This document shows positions 12,131 through 25,576 of a stretch of 64,000 nucleotides of DNA, in pieces (position 1 is the stretch's first letter; the number at the start of each line of letters is the position of its first letter). A program made the position numbers and the translations under genes. This stretch comes from Nicotiana tabacum (Eukaryota; Streptophyta; Magnoliopsida; Solanales; Solanaceae). The notes under the pieces were generated by a model. It searched no databases. It was given only the letters and a program-made list of their open reading frames with translations, and was not told where the DNA came from. Location: the NCBI RefSeq assembly GCF_000715075.1, contig NC_134096.1, forward strand, positions 123,882,643-123,946,642. The letters are read 5' to 3'.

Positions 12131-13094
12131 TAGGGGTGGGCATAAAATCCGAAAAAATGAATTCCGAACCGAATGGAATTAATTTGGTATTTCGGTTTTG
12201 GTTTTTTCGGTATTTCGGTACAGAAATTTCAGTATTTTGGTATACCGAAATACCAAAATAGTTTATTCCAAGCCCAACTTTATTTTTGTTTTTTAGCCCA
12301 ATAACCTTAAGACCACACCCCAAAAGTCCAAATTCTAATACGAATTTCCAGAGCTCAATCAAGGTGTACACTTCGAATTTTTCAAAGTCAATAGAATCTG
12401 TAGTTCTCAAGTTGTCACCAAATTGTCTGCTCATTGCAAATGCCCAATGGTCAATCTTTTCATATACAAACGATTGACGTTTAAACAAGTTTTCAGTGGT
12501 TATTTTTCTTCACGAACAAAAGGAACTATAGTCAAAATTTGGTTGTTTTTCAAGGGACTAATTCTAAAAATACTACTCGCTGTTTTATGGTATGCTATTT
12601 TTTTATTTTTTTGACATTCCGAAACTTCTTAAGTCTTAATATTCCATTATGTTGCCGAACACATGCTTTGATAGGACCAAACTGATGGAGTCCTTCTTGC
12701 ATATAATGACTACTATTTGTAATTTTAAAATGTTCCAACTATTGGAAGAATTTCAAAAAGAGTATTATTAGGATGATTCATATTGTTGTTAGCAAATTAT
12801 TTTATATTTGTCTTTGATTTTAATGGAGTTCCAACGTAAACTTAGTGAATTGTTAATGTCCAAATATATCAAGAACAATGTTAAAATTTATCCTTTTACT
12901 TTTGATTATGGTTCAGAATGATCCTCTATTATGTTTCAGCTGGGAGCTCTAGACAGTAAAGATTTGGTTTAAACCGAAACTGTACCGAACCAAAATAAAA
13001 AATATCGAACCGTACCGAAATACCTTGGTACGGTATTTGATATACATAATTGATAAACTGAATACCGCACCAAAATACCGAATGCCCACCCCTA
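12131..13094. mobile_element. Non-autonomous hAT transposon, 964 bp
   Basis: Terminal inverted repeats TAGGGGTGGGCAT...ATGCCCACCCCTA, an 8-bp target duplication and TAGGG-type ends identify the hAT superfamily. No transposase is present. Both subterminal regions (~130-150 bp) are packed with inverted copies of CGGTA/TACCG and GGTATTTCGGTA-type words, so the ends can fold back over a long distance; such subterminal words are the kind of site hAT transposases bind. Its centre is unremarkable AT-rich DNA, and the minus-strand open frame that crosses the left end has no recognisable domain. Confidence 0.9.
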
Positions 13095-13102
13095 GTGATC
13101 GC
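13095..13102. other. hAT target-site duplication, right (GTGATCGC)
   Basis: Identical to the empty site in the 5' LTR; the left copy has changed at two positions. Confidence 0.85.
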
Positions 13103-13398
13103 AAGGATTCAAGGTAGAGCTGCTGGGTCGTCACAGTCCCTTGGAGTATTTCCATTTTATTGTATTGTTAATTATTATTCAAACAATATTGAGAATTCGA
13201 CCCTTGAGATCATTTCAAGCATTCAGTTAGAGTTCAAGACTTAGTATTATCAGTCTTTGGAGTTTGTTTGAATATTTTCGATGTTGGTTTCGATTATATA
13301 TAAAATAAAAGCGCTTGACTTATTGTTATAGTCGGCTTACCTAGTCTTAGAGACTAAGTGACATCACAACGCCTGTGGTGGGATTTTGGGTCGTGACA

Positions 13399-13403
13399 GG
13401 ATC
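13399..13403. other. Target-site duplication, right copy (GGATC)
   Basis: Right flank of the element that starts at 3651; the array sequence resumes here with GGATCATTCGTCCTCGAATG. Confidence 0.75.
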
Positions 13404-14431
13404 ATTCGTCCTCGAATGAAAAGTAGAGTTCGCCCAGCACACCCAACTTCTCTTCTTTCACACATCTCAAGCTCCCAAATTTTGATTAACTCCCAAATAT
13501 TTGAGAAATTTTGGTAGAGTTTTCTCTGTAATTGGGCCTATCCACCTGCCAGAGAATCACCAAAACCATCCTAACAACACATCCACAACTCGTCAAAGCA
13601 TCACAATATATATCAATCAACACTAATCTGAGCATTACATGTGTTATATTATCAAAAGTGGTATACAGACATGAACTGCACACATTTAAATCATAACAAA
13701 AGGGCAATTCACAATTTAAACTCATGAATATTTAAAAACTCAAATCACATTGGAAATACTTACAAAGTATATCATTATTTAAAATAGCCAAATCAAGCTC
13801 CCAAGTTATGCTTAACAGATTTTTATTTGAAACATGAATTGAAGTTATAATGTTTTAACACATAAACCTTACTTGAACGCATTCCCGAAGAAGATCATGA
13901 TGGGATAAGAGTGATTGGAACACAATTTGAGTACATACATCTTTCGACACTTTGCTTACTTGGGACAATCATATTTATATGGAACAACTCGAACATGGGA
14001 ATAAGGAACTTGAACCAACCATACTTGAAACTTACGGGAACATCATGGAATTCAATTCTAAGAGAGTAGTTTAGCCAACTTGCTTTGCTTGGGCTTTCCT
14101 TAAGTTACTACAATATTCCGGAAATCCTAGCAATCCCGATCTATTTTGAAACATAACAGAATTGAACACAAATTAGAAAGATATTCATGGTTTCAGCTCA
14201 TTTGGGCATTTTATCAAACACTAGGTGTACAAATTTGATCACAAGGTTCTTCTACAAGATTTTCTTCACTCCATAGCCTATTCAATACCAAGAGTTTACT
14301 CATATTAGCTCAATTACCTTCCCACCATCCTTATATTTACATGCATGCATAAATAACAACTCTCATACCCAAGAATCACACTCCTAATCTCCCATATTCT
14401 GCCCAAACTCAAAATTGAAGACAAGGATAAG

Positions 14432-15432
14432 AACTGTCACGATCCAAAATCCATTAAAGGTTGTGATAGCGCCGGACACCGCTGTCAGGCAATCCAAAAA
14501 TAAATATTTAATTTGGTTCTCATTTTAATATTTTTGAAATCATATTTCCTTCAATTAAATGGTAAAATTTGGAATTTACAGAGTAAATGATAATATTTTT
14601 AACAATTTTAATACAGAAAAATCCATAATCACCTCAAAACCCGGTGTCACAAGTGCATGAGCATCAACTAGGAATGTAAAATAAAATACAGCATATGTTC
14701 GGAATATAAATTTGGACAAGAGAAATATAAATACTCTGAAGGAGACTCTGTCGGCTGCGGGTCGTAATATGAAATGCAGCTCACGTAAGTCCATGCATGC
14801 ATACACACCTCTGCTAACAAGGCCACTAGTCACATATGTATCTGTACAAAAATGTGCAGCAAGTGTAGTATGAGTACGTAATCAACATGTACCCAGTAAG
14901 TATCTAGCCTAACCCTGAAGGAGTAGTGACGAGGGGTCGACATCGACACTCAATAGTGGTCCAATAACATCAGGTATAGTAAAGGGTTAAGTAAATATGA
15001 GGCAGAGTAAATAAATGAAATAAACAAGTATAAATCGTGTGGTACAAATACCCCTCTTTACTAGGAACTCAAGCTCTCAATTAGAAATTCTCTCCTTAAC
15101 CAGAGCATATATATAGATATAGTGGAGCTCATCAGATAGATCGTCATAACTCAAATCGAGAAAACTCACAGATACACTGGCTTCTTGCCAAATATTACGC
15201 ACGATTCCATGAGGATATGATATAGAAAAGGTTGAGGCGTATGCCCCGATCCAACATAAATATTTACACCGTGCACTGCCGAGGGTTGAACGGCACGAAC
15301 CATAGATGCATCTATTAAACTGCCAAGGCGAACGGACAGCTCCCATGAGAGTGGTACATAAATCATGCCGAGGCGAACGACTCGATCCCATAAGAGTGAA
15401 ATATATAATCCTGCCCACTCACCCACCACATT
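14432..15432 (-). repeat. Foreign LTR fragment spliced into array unit 1
   Basis: On the minus strand it ends GGATTTTGGATCGTGACA at 14432, a typical LTR end, and includes GTAGTATGAGTACG and TACCCAGTAAGTATC words seen in other LTRs of the window. Its upstream part is missing. It takes the place of the R/U3 part of a standard unit, so it entered by recombination rather than by simple insertion. Confidence 0.65.
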
Positions 15433-15444
15433 CGTCCCCACTTA

Positions 15445-17509
15445 GGATCATTCGTCCTCGAATGAAAAGTAGAATCCGCCCAGCACACCCAACATAACTC
15501 GTATGTTCTTTCACATATCTCAAGCTCCAAAATTTTAATTAACTCCCAAATTTTTCAGAATTTTCGGCAGAGTTTTCTCTGTAATTGGGCCTATCCACCT
15601 GCCAGAGAATCACTAAAACCACGTTAACATTACATTCACAACTCGTCAAAGCATCACAATATATATATATAAATCAACACTAATCTCAGCATTACGTATG
15701 TTATATTATCAAAAGTGGTATACGAACATGAACTGCACACATTTGTATACGAACATGAACTATACACATTTAAATCATAACAAAAGGGCAATGCACAATT
15801 TAAACTCATGAATATGTAAAAACTCAAATCACATTGGAAATACTTACAAAGTATATCATTATTTAAAATAACCACACTAGGGCACGACTTCAGGACATAA
15901 GCTTTTAAGAAATATGTTTTCGAAGTAATTTTTGGAACAATTGAATCAAGGCTCATTTCATCGCCTTTGTCACATCATCTCATTTCATTGGTACGACTGG
16001 CCACACGTATAGCTTCATTCTTGGCACGGTGGCCACACTTTATATCTTTAACTCACTCATTTCACTTTCAAGTAATCTTTATAGATTTTCAACAATATTA
16101 ACCTTCGAAATCAAGGCCTTAAGTATATATATGAGCAATATGGGTTTTAGACGCATTGAGTAGTTTTTCCAAGTTATGCTTAACGGATTTATATTTGAAA
16201 CATGAATTGAAGTTATAACATTTTAACACATAAACCTTACTTGAGCACATTCCCGAAGATGATCATAATGAGATAAGAGTGATTGGAACATGTTTTGAGT
16301 ACGTACATCTTTCGACACTTTGCTTACTCGGGACAATTGAATTTATCGACAACAACTCGGAACATGGGAATAAGGAACCTGAGCCAACCATACTTGAAAC
16401 TTCCGGAAACATCATAAAATTCAATTCCGAGAGAGTAGTTTAGCCAACATACCTTACTTGAGCTTTCATTAAGTTACTACAATGTTCCGGAAATCCTTAC
16501 GATCCCAATCTATTTTGAGACATAACAGAATTGAACACAAATTAGAAAGATATTCATGGTTTCAGCTCATTTTGACATTTTATCAAACACTAGGCGTGCA
16601 AATTTGACCACAAGGTTCTTGTACAAGATTTCTTCATTCCATAACCCATTCAATAGCATGAGTTTACTCATATTAGCTCAATTACCTTCCCAACATCCTT
16701 ATATTTACATGCATGCATAAATAACAACTCTCATACCCAAGAATCACACTCCCAATCTACCATCTTTTGCCCAAAGTTAAAATTGAAGACAAGGGTTAGA
16801 ACCTTACCTCTTAGTTGAAGACCTTGCGAGTATTCCTTGTGAATTCTTCAAGTCTTGAGCAAGGATTGATGAATAATTAGCCCAGGTCTCCTCCTCACTC
16901 TCTAGAATACGCTCACTTCTCTCTAAAAATATCTGATTTTTTCCTTCAAAATGACTCCCTTAGGCCTTAAATCAAAAAGGGTCGGATAAGAAAATATTCA
17001 AAAATGACCCCCGGAGTCAATTATGTGGTAGCAAAATCATTATGTGGGCAGCAGAATCAATACATGGCCCGCAAATTGGCCACAAAATGGTATGTCAATT
17101 CCACGATGCAATTCCGCGATAGCAGAATGATTATGCAGCCAGCTGAATAGCCACAAAATAATTTTTAAATTCATGGTTGGGTCTGGTTCATTCCGTAACG
17201 CAATTTCGCGATAGCGTAATCATTATGCGGCCAGCAGATTCATTATGTGGCCAGCAAAAATAGTTTTCAAAATTTGCGTTGCTTCTGGTTCTTTATGTGG
17301 TCATTTCGTGGTTAGCAGAACAAATCCGCTATAGCATAATGGACCACAGAATCGTCATTTTCTGCAATTGCTTCTACCCACTCCACTACCCAAAAGGTCT
17401 GCACCATGACTCCTTTTCTAAAATCTTCGAACACATTATCCTACCTTAGTACCACGAAACTTCGGGTTCTAGATAACGCTTTATGTGACCTTACATTCTA
17501 ACCCACTAA
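15445..17509 (-). repeat. Array unit 2
   Basis: 2065 bp. Carries the A-type marker AATTAGCCCAGGTCTCC and the variant GACCACAGAATCGTCA in U3. A ~27-bp segment (GTATACGAACATGAACT) is duplicated near 15720-15765. The TATA region is mutated (GGCCTTAAATC). Confidence 0.9.
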
Positions 17510-19463
17510 GGATCATTCGTCCTCAAATAAAAAGTAGAGTCCGCCCAGCACACCCAACATAACTCGTCACTTATTTCACACATCTCAAGCTCCCAAATTT
17601 TTCAGAAATTTCGGTAAAGTTTCCCCTGTAATTGGGACTATCCACCTGCCAGAGAATCACCAAAACCACCCTAACAATACATACACAACTCGTCAAATCA
17701 TCACAATATATATCAATCAACACTAATCTCAGCATTACATGTGTTATATTATCAAAAGTGGTATACGGACATGAAATGCACACATTTAAATCATAACAAA
17801 AGGGAAATGCACAATTTTAACTCATTATTTAAAATAGCCACATTGGGGCATGACTTGAGGACATAAGCTTTTAGGAAAATATGTTTTCGAAGTAATTTTT
17901 GGAACAGCTGAATCAAGGCTTATTTCATAGCCTTTCTCACATCATCTCATTTCATTGGCACCATTGGCCACAAGTATAACTTCATTTTTGGAACGGTGGC
18001 CACGCTTTATATCTTCAGCTCACTTCCTTCACTTTCAAGCATTTTTATAGATTTTCAACAATATGAACCATCGAAATTAAGGCCTTAAGTATATAAATGA
18101 GCAATAGGGGTTTCAGACGAATTGAGTATTCTTTCCAAGTTATGCTTAACGGATTTTCATTTGAAACATGAATTGAAGTTATAACGTTTTAACACATAAA
18201 CCTTACTTCAACACATTCCCGAAAGAGATCATGATGAGATAAGAGTGATTGGAACAAGTTTTGATTACATACATCTATCGACACTTTTCTTACTCGGGAC
18301 AATCGAATTTATAGGGAACAACTCGGAACATGGGAATAAGGAACTTAAACCAACTATACTTGAAACTTACGGTAATATCATGGAATTAAATTCTAAGAGA
18401 GTAGTTTAGCCAATATACCTTGCTTGAGCTTTCCTTAAGTTACTACAATATTGCGGAAATCCTAGCAATCCCAATCTATATTGAGACATAACAAAATTGA
18501 ACACAAATTAGAAAGATATTCATGGTTTCAGCTCATTTGGGCATTTTATCAAATACTAGGTGTGCAAATTTGACCTCAAGGTTCTTCTACAAAATTTCCT
18601 TCACTCCATAACCCATTCAATACCAAGCGTTTACTCATATTAGTTCAATTACCTTCCCACCATCCTTATATTTAAATGCATGCATAAATCACAACTCTCA
18701 TACCCAAGAATCACACTCCCAATCTCCCATTTTCTGCCCAAATTCGAAATTGAAGACTAGGTTAGAACCTTACCTCTTAGTTGAAGACCTTGTGAGTTTT
18801 CCTTGTGAATTCTCCAAGTCTTGAGCAAGGATTGATGAACATATAGCCCGGGGTTTCCTCCTCTCTCTCTCTAGAACACACTCACTTCTCTCTAAAAATA
18901 TCAAATTCTTTCCTTCAAAATGACCCCCTAAGGCCTCATATAAAAAAGGGTCAAATAAGAAAATTTCCAAAAATGACCCCCGAAGTCAATTATGTGGTAG
19001 CAAAATCGTTATGTGGGCAGTAGAAACAATATGTGGCTAGCATAATGGCCACAAAATGGTATGTCAATTCCGCGATGCAATTCTGCGATAGCAGAATGAT
19101 TATGCGGCCAGCAGAATGGCCACAAAATAATTTTCAAATTCTAGGTTGGGTCTGGTCCATTCCGCGATGCAATTTTGCGATAGCAAAATCATTATGCGGT
19201 CAGCAGAATCATTATGTGGCCAGCAAAAATAGTTTTCAAAATTTGAGTTGCTTCTGGTTCATTATGTGGTCATTTTGTGGTCAGCATAATAGATCTGCTA
19301 TAGCATAATGGAGTTCTGCAATTTCTCCTACCCACTCCACTACCCAGAAAGTCTGTGCCATGACTCGTTTTCTAAAAACTTCGAACACATTAGCCAACCT
19401 CGGAACCATGAAACCCCGGGGTCTAAGTAACATTTTATGTGGCCTTACATTCTCTCCCACTTA
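17510..19463 (-). repeat. Array unit 3
   Basis: 1954 bp, the shortest full unit: ~65 bp are missing near 17818 and a few more near 19310. B-type marker ATATAGCCCGGGGTTTCC. Confidence 0.9.
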
Positions 19464-21497
19464 GGATCATTCATCCTCGAATGAAAAGTAGAGTCTGCCC
19501 ATCACACCCAACATAACTCGTCTCTTCTTTCACACATCTCAAGCTCCCAAAATGTGATTAACTCCCAAATATTTTAGAAATTTTATCATAGTTTTCCCTA
19601 TAATTGGGCCTATCCACGTGCCGGAGATTCACCAAAACCACCCTAACAACATATCCGCAACTCGTCAAAGTATCACAATATATATCAATCAACACTAATA
19701 TCAGCATTACATATATTATATTATCAAAAGTGGTATACGGACATGAACTGCACACATTTAAATCATAACAAAAGGTCAATTCACAATTTAAACTCATGAA
19801 TATGTAAAAACTCAAATCATATTGGAAATACTTACAAAGTATATTATTATTTAAAATAGCCACACTGGGGCACAACTTGAGGACATAAGCTTTTAGGCAA
19901 ATATGTTTTCGAAGTAATTTTTGGAAAAGTTGAATCAAGGGTCATTTCATAGCCTTTCTCACATTATCGCATTTCATTGGCACCATTGGCCACAAGTATA
20001 ACTTCATTCTTGGCACGGTGGCCACACTTTACATCTTCAGCTCACTCCTTTCACTTTCAAGCATCTTTATAGATTTTCAACAATATGAACCTTCGAAATC
20101 AAGGCCTTAAGAATATAAATTTGCAATAGGTGTTTCAGACGCATTGAGTATTCTTTCCAAGTTATGCTTAACTGATTTTCATTTGAAACATGAATTGAAG
20201 TTATAACGTTTTAACACATAAACCTTACTTGAACACATTCTCGAAGGAGATCATGATGAGATAAGAGTGATTGGAACACATTTTGAGTACATACAACTTT
20301 TGACACTTTACTTACTCGGAACAATTAATATTATAGGGAATAACTCGGAACATGAGAATAAGGAACCTGAGCCAACCATACTTGAATTTACGGAAACATC
20401 ATGGAATTCAATTATGAGAGAGTAGTTTAGCCAACATAGCTTGTTTGATCTTTCATTAAGTTACTACAATATTTCGGAAATCCTTGCAATCACAATCTAT
20501 TTTGAGACATAAAAAAATTGAACACAAATTAGAAAGATATTCATGGTTTCAGCTCATTTGCGCATTTTATCAAACACTAGGTATGCAAATTTGACCACAA
20601 GGTTCTTGTACAAGATTTCCTTCATTCCATAACCCATTCAATACTAAGCGTTTACTCATATTAGTTCAATTACCTTCCCACCATCCTAATATTTACATGC
20701 ATGCATAAATAACAACTCTCATACCCAAGAATCACGCTCCCAATCTCCCATCTTCTGCCCAAAGTCAAAATTGAAGACTAGGGTTAGAACCTTACCTCTT
20801 AGTTGAAGACTTTGTGAGTTTTCCTTGTGAATTCTCCAATTATTTAGCAAGGATTGATGAATAATTAGCCCAGGTCTCCTCCTTTCTCTCTAGAGCACTC
20901 TCATTTCTCTCTAAAAATATCAGATTTGTTCCTTCAAAATGACCCCCTAAGGCCTTATATCAAAAAGGGTCGGATAAGAAAATTTCCAAAAATGACCTTC
21001 GGAGTCAATTATGTGGTAGCAGAATCGTTTTGTGGACAGAAGAATCAATATGTGTTCTGCAAAATGGTCACAAAATGGTATGTCAATTCTGTGATGCAAT
21101 TCTGCGATAGCAGAATGATTATGCAACCAGCAGAATGGCCACAAAATGATTTTCAAATTCTTGGTTGGGTCTGGTCCATTCCGCGATGCAATTTCGCAAT
21201 AGCATAATCATTATGCAGCCAACAGATTCATTATGTGGCCAGCAAAAATAGTTTTCAAAATTTGAGTTGCTTCTGATTCATTATATGGTCATTTCGTGGT
21301 CAGCATAATAGATCCGCTATAGTATAATGGACGATTGGATCGTCATTTTCTGGAATTTCTTCTAGCCACTCCGCTACCCAAAAAGTTCGTAACATGACAC
21401 GTTTTCTAAAATCTTCGAACACATTAGCCTACCTCGGCACCAGAAAACCCCAGGTTCTAGGTAACGTTTTATGTGGCCTTACATTCTACCCCACTTA
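19464..21497 (-). repeat. Array unit 4
   Basis: 2034 bp. A-type: AATTAGCCCAGGTCTCC, ATAAATTTGCAATAGG and GGACGATTGGATCGTC. Confidence 0.9.
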
Positions 21498-23515
21498 GGA
21501 TCATTCATCCTCGAATGAAAAGTAGAGTCCGCCCAGCACACCCAACGTAACTCGTCTCTTCTTTCACACATCTCAAGCTCCCAATTTTTTATTAACTCCC
21601 AAATATTTCAGATATTTTGGCAGAGTTTCCCCTATAATTGGGCCTATCCACCTGTCTGAGAATCACTAAAACCACCCTAACAACACATCCACAACTCGTC
21701 AAAGCATCACAATATATATCAATCAACACTAATATCATCATTACATGTGTTATATTATCAAAAGTGGTATACGAACATGAACTACACACATTTAAATCAT
21801 AACAAAAGGGAAATGCACAATTTAAACTCTTGAATATGTAACAACTCAAATCATATTGGAAATACTTACAAAGTATATCATTATTTAAAATATCCATAGT
21901 GGGGCACGACTTGAGGGCATAAGCTTTTAGGCAAATATGTTTTCGAAGTAATTTTTGGAACAGTTGAATCAAGGCTCATTTCATAGCCTTTCTCACAGTC
22001 TCATTTCATTGGCACCATTGGCCATAAGTATAACTTCATTCTTGGCACGGTGGCTACACTTTATATCTTCACCTCACTCCTTTCACTTTCAAATATCTTT
22101 ATAGATTTTCAACAATATGAACATTCGAAATCAAGGCCTTAAGTATATAAATGAGCAATAGGGGTTTCAGACGCATTGAGTATTCTTTCCAAGTTATGCT
22201 TAACGAATTTTCATTTGAAAGATGAATTGAAGTTATAATGTTTTAACACATAAACCTTGCTGGAACACATTCCCGAAGGAGATCATGATGAGATAAGAGT
22301 GATTGGAACACGTTTTGAGTACATACATCTTTCGACACTTTTCTTACTCGGGACAATCGAATTTATAGGGAACAACTCGGAACATGGGAATAAGGTACTC
22401 GAACCAACCATACTTGAAACTTACGGGAACATCATGGAATTCCATTATAAGAGAGTAGTTTAGCCAACATACCTTGTTTGGGCTTTCCTTAATTTACTAC
22501 AATGTTCCTAAAATTCTAGCAATACCAATCTATTTTGAGACATAACAAAATTGAAAACAAAATAGAAAGGTATTCATGGTTTCAACTCATTTGGGCATTT
22601 TATCAAACACTAGGTGTGCAAATTTTACCACAAGGTTCTACTACAAGATTTTCTTCACTCCATAACCCATTAAATACCAAGCGTTTACTCATATTAATTC
22701 AATTACCTTCCCACCATCCTTATATTTACATGCATGCATAAATCACAACTCTCATACCCAAGAATCACACTCTCAATCTCACATCTTCTGCCCAAAGTAG
22801 AAATTGAAGACTAGGTTAGAACCTTACCTCTTAGTTGAAGACCTTGTGAGTTTTCGTTGTGAATTATCCAAGTCTTGAGAAAGGTTTGATGAACATATAG
22901 CCCAGGGTTTCCTCCTCTCTCTCTAGAACACTCTTACTTCTCTCTAAAAATATCGAATTTTTTCCTTCAAAATGACCCCCTAACACTTTATTTAAAAATG
23001 GGTCGGATAAGAAAATTTTCAAAAATGACCCCCGAAGTCAATTATGTGGTGGCATAATCGTTATGTGGGCAGCAAAAACAATATGTGGCCAACAAAATGG
23101 CCACAAAATGGTATGTCAATTCCGCGATGCAATTCTGCGATAGCAGAATGATTATACGGCCAGCAGAATGGCCACAAAATGATTTTCAAATTCTAGGTTG
23201 GGTCTGGTCCATTCCGCGATGAATTTTGCGATAGCAAAATCATTATGCGGCCAGCAGAATCATTATGTGGCCAGCAAAAATAGTTTACAAAAATTTGAGT
23301 TGCTTCTGGTTTATTATGTGGTCATTTCGTAGTCAGCATAATAGATCCGATATAGCATAATGGACTTCTGCAATTTCTTCTACCCACTCCACTACCCAAA
23401 ACGTCTGTACCATGACTCGTTTTCTAAAAACATCGAACACATTGGCCTACCTCGGCACCATGAAACCCCGGGTTCTAGGTAACATTTTATGTGGCCTTAC
23501 ATTCTCCCCCACTTA
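21498..23515 (-). repeat. Array unit 5
   Basis: 2018 bp. B-type: ATATAGCCCAGGGTTTCC, ATGAGCAATAGGGG and GGACTTCTGCAATTTC. Confidence 0.9.
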
Positions 23516-25576
23516 GGATCATTCTTCCTCGAATGAAAATTAGAGTCTGCCCATCACACCCAACGTAACTCGTCTCTTCTTTCACACATCTCAAACTCCC
23601 AATTTTTTATTAACTCCCAAATATTTCAGAAATTTTGGCAGAGTTTTCCCTGTAATTGGGCCTATCCACCTGCCAGAGAATCACCAAAACCACCCTAACA
23701 ACACATCCACAACTCATCAAAGCATCACAATATATATCAATATATATATATATATATATATCAATCAAAATTAATATCAGTATTACATATGTTATATTAT
23801 CAATAGTGGTATACGGACATGAACTGCACACATTTAAATCATAACAAAAGGCCAATTCACAATTTAAACTCATGAATATGTAAAAACTCAAATCACATTA
23901 GGAATACATAAAAAGTATATTATTATTTAAAATAGCCACATTGGGGCACTACTTGATGACATAAGCTTTTAGGCAAATATGTATTCGAAGTAATTTTTGA
24001 AAAAGTTGAATCAAGGTTCATTTCATAGCCTTTCTCACATCATCTCATTTAATTGGCACCATTGGCCACAAGTATTACTTCATTCTTGGCACGGTGGCCA
24101 CACTTTATATCTCCAGCTCACTCCTTTCACTTTCAAGCATCTTTATATATTTTCAACAATATGAACCTTCGAAATCAAGGCCTTAAGTACATAAATTTAC
24201 AATAGGGGTTTCACACGCATTGAGTATTCTTTCCAAATTATGCTTAACGGATTTTCATTTGAAACATGAATTGAAGTCATAACGTTTTAACACATAAACC
24301 ATACTTGAACACATTCTCGAAGGAGATCATGATGACATAAGAGTGATTGCAACACATTTTGAGTACATACATCTTTCGACACTTTGCTTACTCGGGACAA
24401 TTGAATTTATAGGGAACAATTCGGAACATGGGAATAAAGAACCTGAGCCAACCATACTTGAAATTTACGGAAACATCATGGAATTCAATTCTAAGAGAGT
24501 AGTTTAGACAACATACCTTGTTTGAGCTTTCATTAAGTTACTACAATGTTCCGAAAATCCTTGCAATCCCAATCTATTTTGAGACATAACAAAATTGAAC
24601 ACAAATTAGAAAGATATTCATGGTTTCAGCTCATTTGGGCATTTTATCAAACACTAGGTTTGCAAATTTGACCACAAGGTTCTTGTACAAGATTTCATTC
24701 ATTCCATAACCCATTCAATACCAAGAGTTTACTCATATTAGCTCAATTACCTTCCCACCATCCTTATATTTACATGCATGCATAAATAACAACTCTCATA
24801 CCCAACAATCAGACTCCCAATCTCCCATCTTCTACCCAAAGTCAAAATTGAAGACTAGGGTTAGAACATTACCTCTTAGTTAAAGACCTTGTGCATTTTC
24901 CTTGTGAATTCTCCAAGTCTTAAACAAGGATTGATGAACAATTAGCCCAGATCTCCTCCTCTCTCTTTCTAGAACACTCTCACTTCTCTCTAAAAATATC
25001 AGATTTTTTCCTTCAAAATGACCCCCTAACGCCTTATATCATAAAGGGTTAGATAAGAAAATTTCCAAAAATGACCCCCGGAGTTAATTATGTGGTAGCA
25101 GAATCGTTTTGTGGGCAGCAGAATCAATATGTGGCCCGTAAAATGGTCACACAATAGTGTGTCAATTCCGCGATGCAATTTTGCGATAGCAGAATGATTA
25201 TGCAGCCAGCAGAATGGCCACAAAATTATTTTCAAATTCTTGGTTGGGTCTGGTCCATTCCGCGATGCAATTTCGCGATAGCATAATCATTATGCAGCTA
25301 ACAGATTCATTATGTGGCCAGCAAAAATAGTTTTCAACATTTGAGTTGCTTCTGGTTCATTATGTGGTCATTTCGTGGTCAGCATAATAGATCCGCTATA
25401 GTATAATGGACGATTGGATCATCATTTTTTGCAATTTCTTCTAGCCACTCCACTACCCAATAAGTTCGTACCATGACTGGTTTTCTAAAATCTTCGAACA
25501 CATTAGCCTACCTCGGCAACAGGAAATCTCGGGTGCTAGGTAACATTTTACGTGGCCTTACATTCTACCCCACTTA
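23516..25576 (-). repeat. Array unit 6
   Basis: 2061 bp. A-type: AATTAGCCCAGATCTCC, ATTTACAATAGGGG and GGACGATTGGATCATC. A TA microsatellite has grown at 23728-23762. Confidence 0.9.

Larger units (their letters stand above)
3651..13398 (+). mobile_element. Ty3/gypsy retrotransposon, non-autonomous, inserted in the array
   Basis: 5' LTR 3651-5495, initiator-Met-type primer site, gag and protease ruins, no RT/RNase H/integrase, purine tract at 8703, 3' LTR 8717-13398. The flanking 5-bp duplication shows it landed inside the tandem array. Its 5' LTR start is mutated (TATAATGACCC against TGTAACGACCC in the 3' LTR). The 3' LTR is 4682 bp because it keeps ~1.87 kb missing from the 5' LTR and hosts a hAT insertion. 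Gag type and primer site suggest a chromovirus-like element; without a polymerase the clade cannot be fixed. Confidence 0.85.
8717..13398 (+). repeat. 3' LTR (with nested hAT element)
   Basis: TGTAACGACCCGACTTGTC at the start and GGGTCGTGACA at the end. Without the 972 bp added by the hAT insertion it would be ~3.71 kb. The middle part (10216-12090), missing from the 5' LTR, holds iterated motifs: GATAAGGGTGGCTAT near 11020-11160, GGGCACGAGGTG-like units near 11340-11560 and a TTTGAAAGAATTATATTC-like minisatellite after that. Confidence 0.85.
13399..15444 (-). repeat. Array unit 1 (hybrid)
   Basis: Begins normally, but lacks ~370 bp after AAAATAGCCAAATC (join near 13793) and from 14432 is replaced by part of a different LTR. 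It returns to the array at CCCCACTTAGGATC. Confidence 0.85.

Noticed and set aside
19558..19938. 126-codon minus-strand frame repeated in several array units (also 21592, 27686, 29708) as a possible gene family
   Set aside because: It spans the artificial LTR/3'UTR junction, is broken in most units (65-100 codons), has no recognisable domain and is low-complexity in Ile, Cys and Tyr. It is conserved only because the DNA repeat is.
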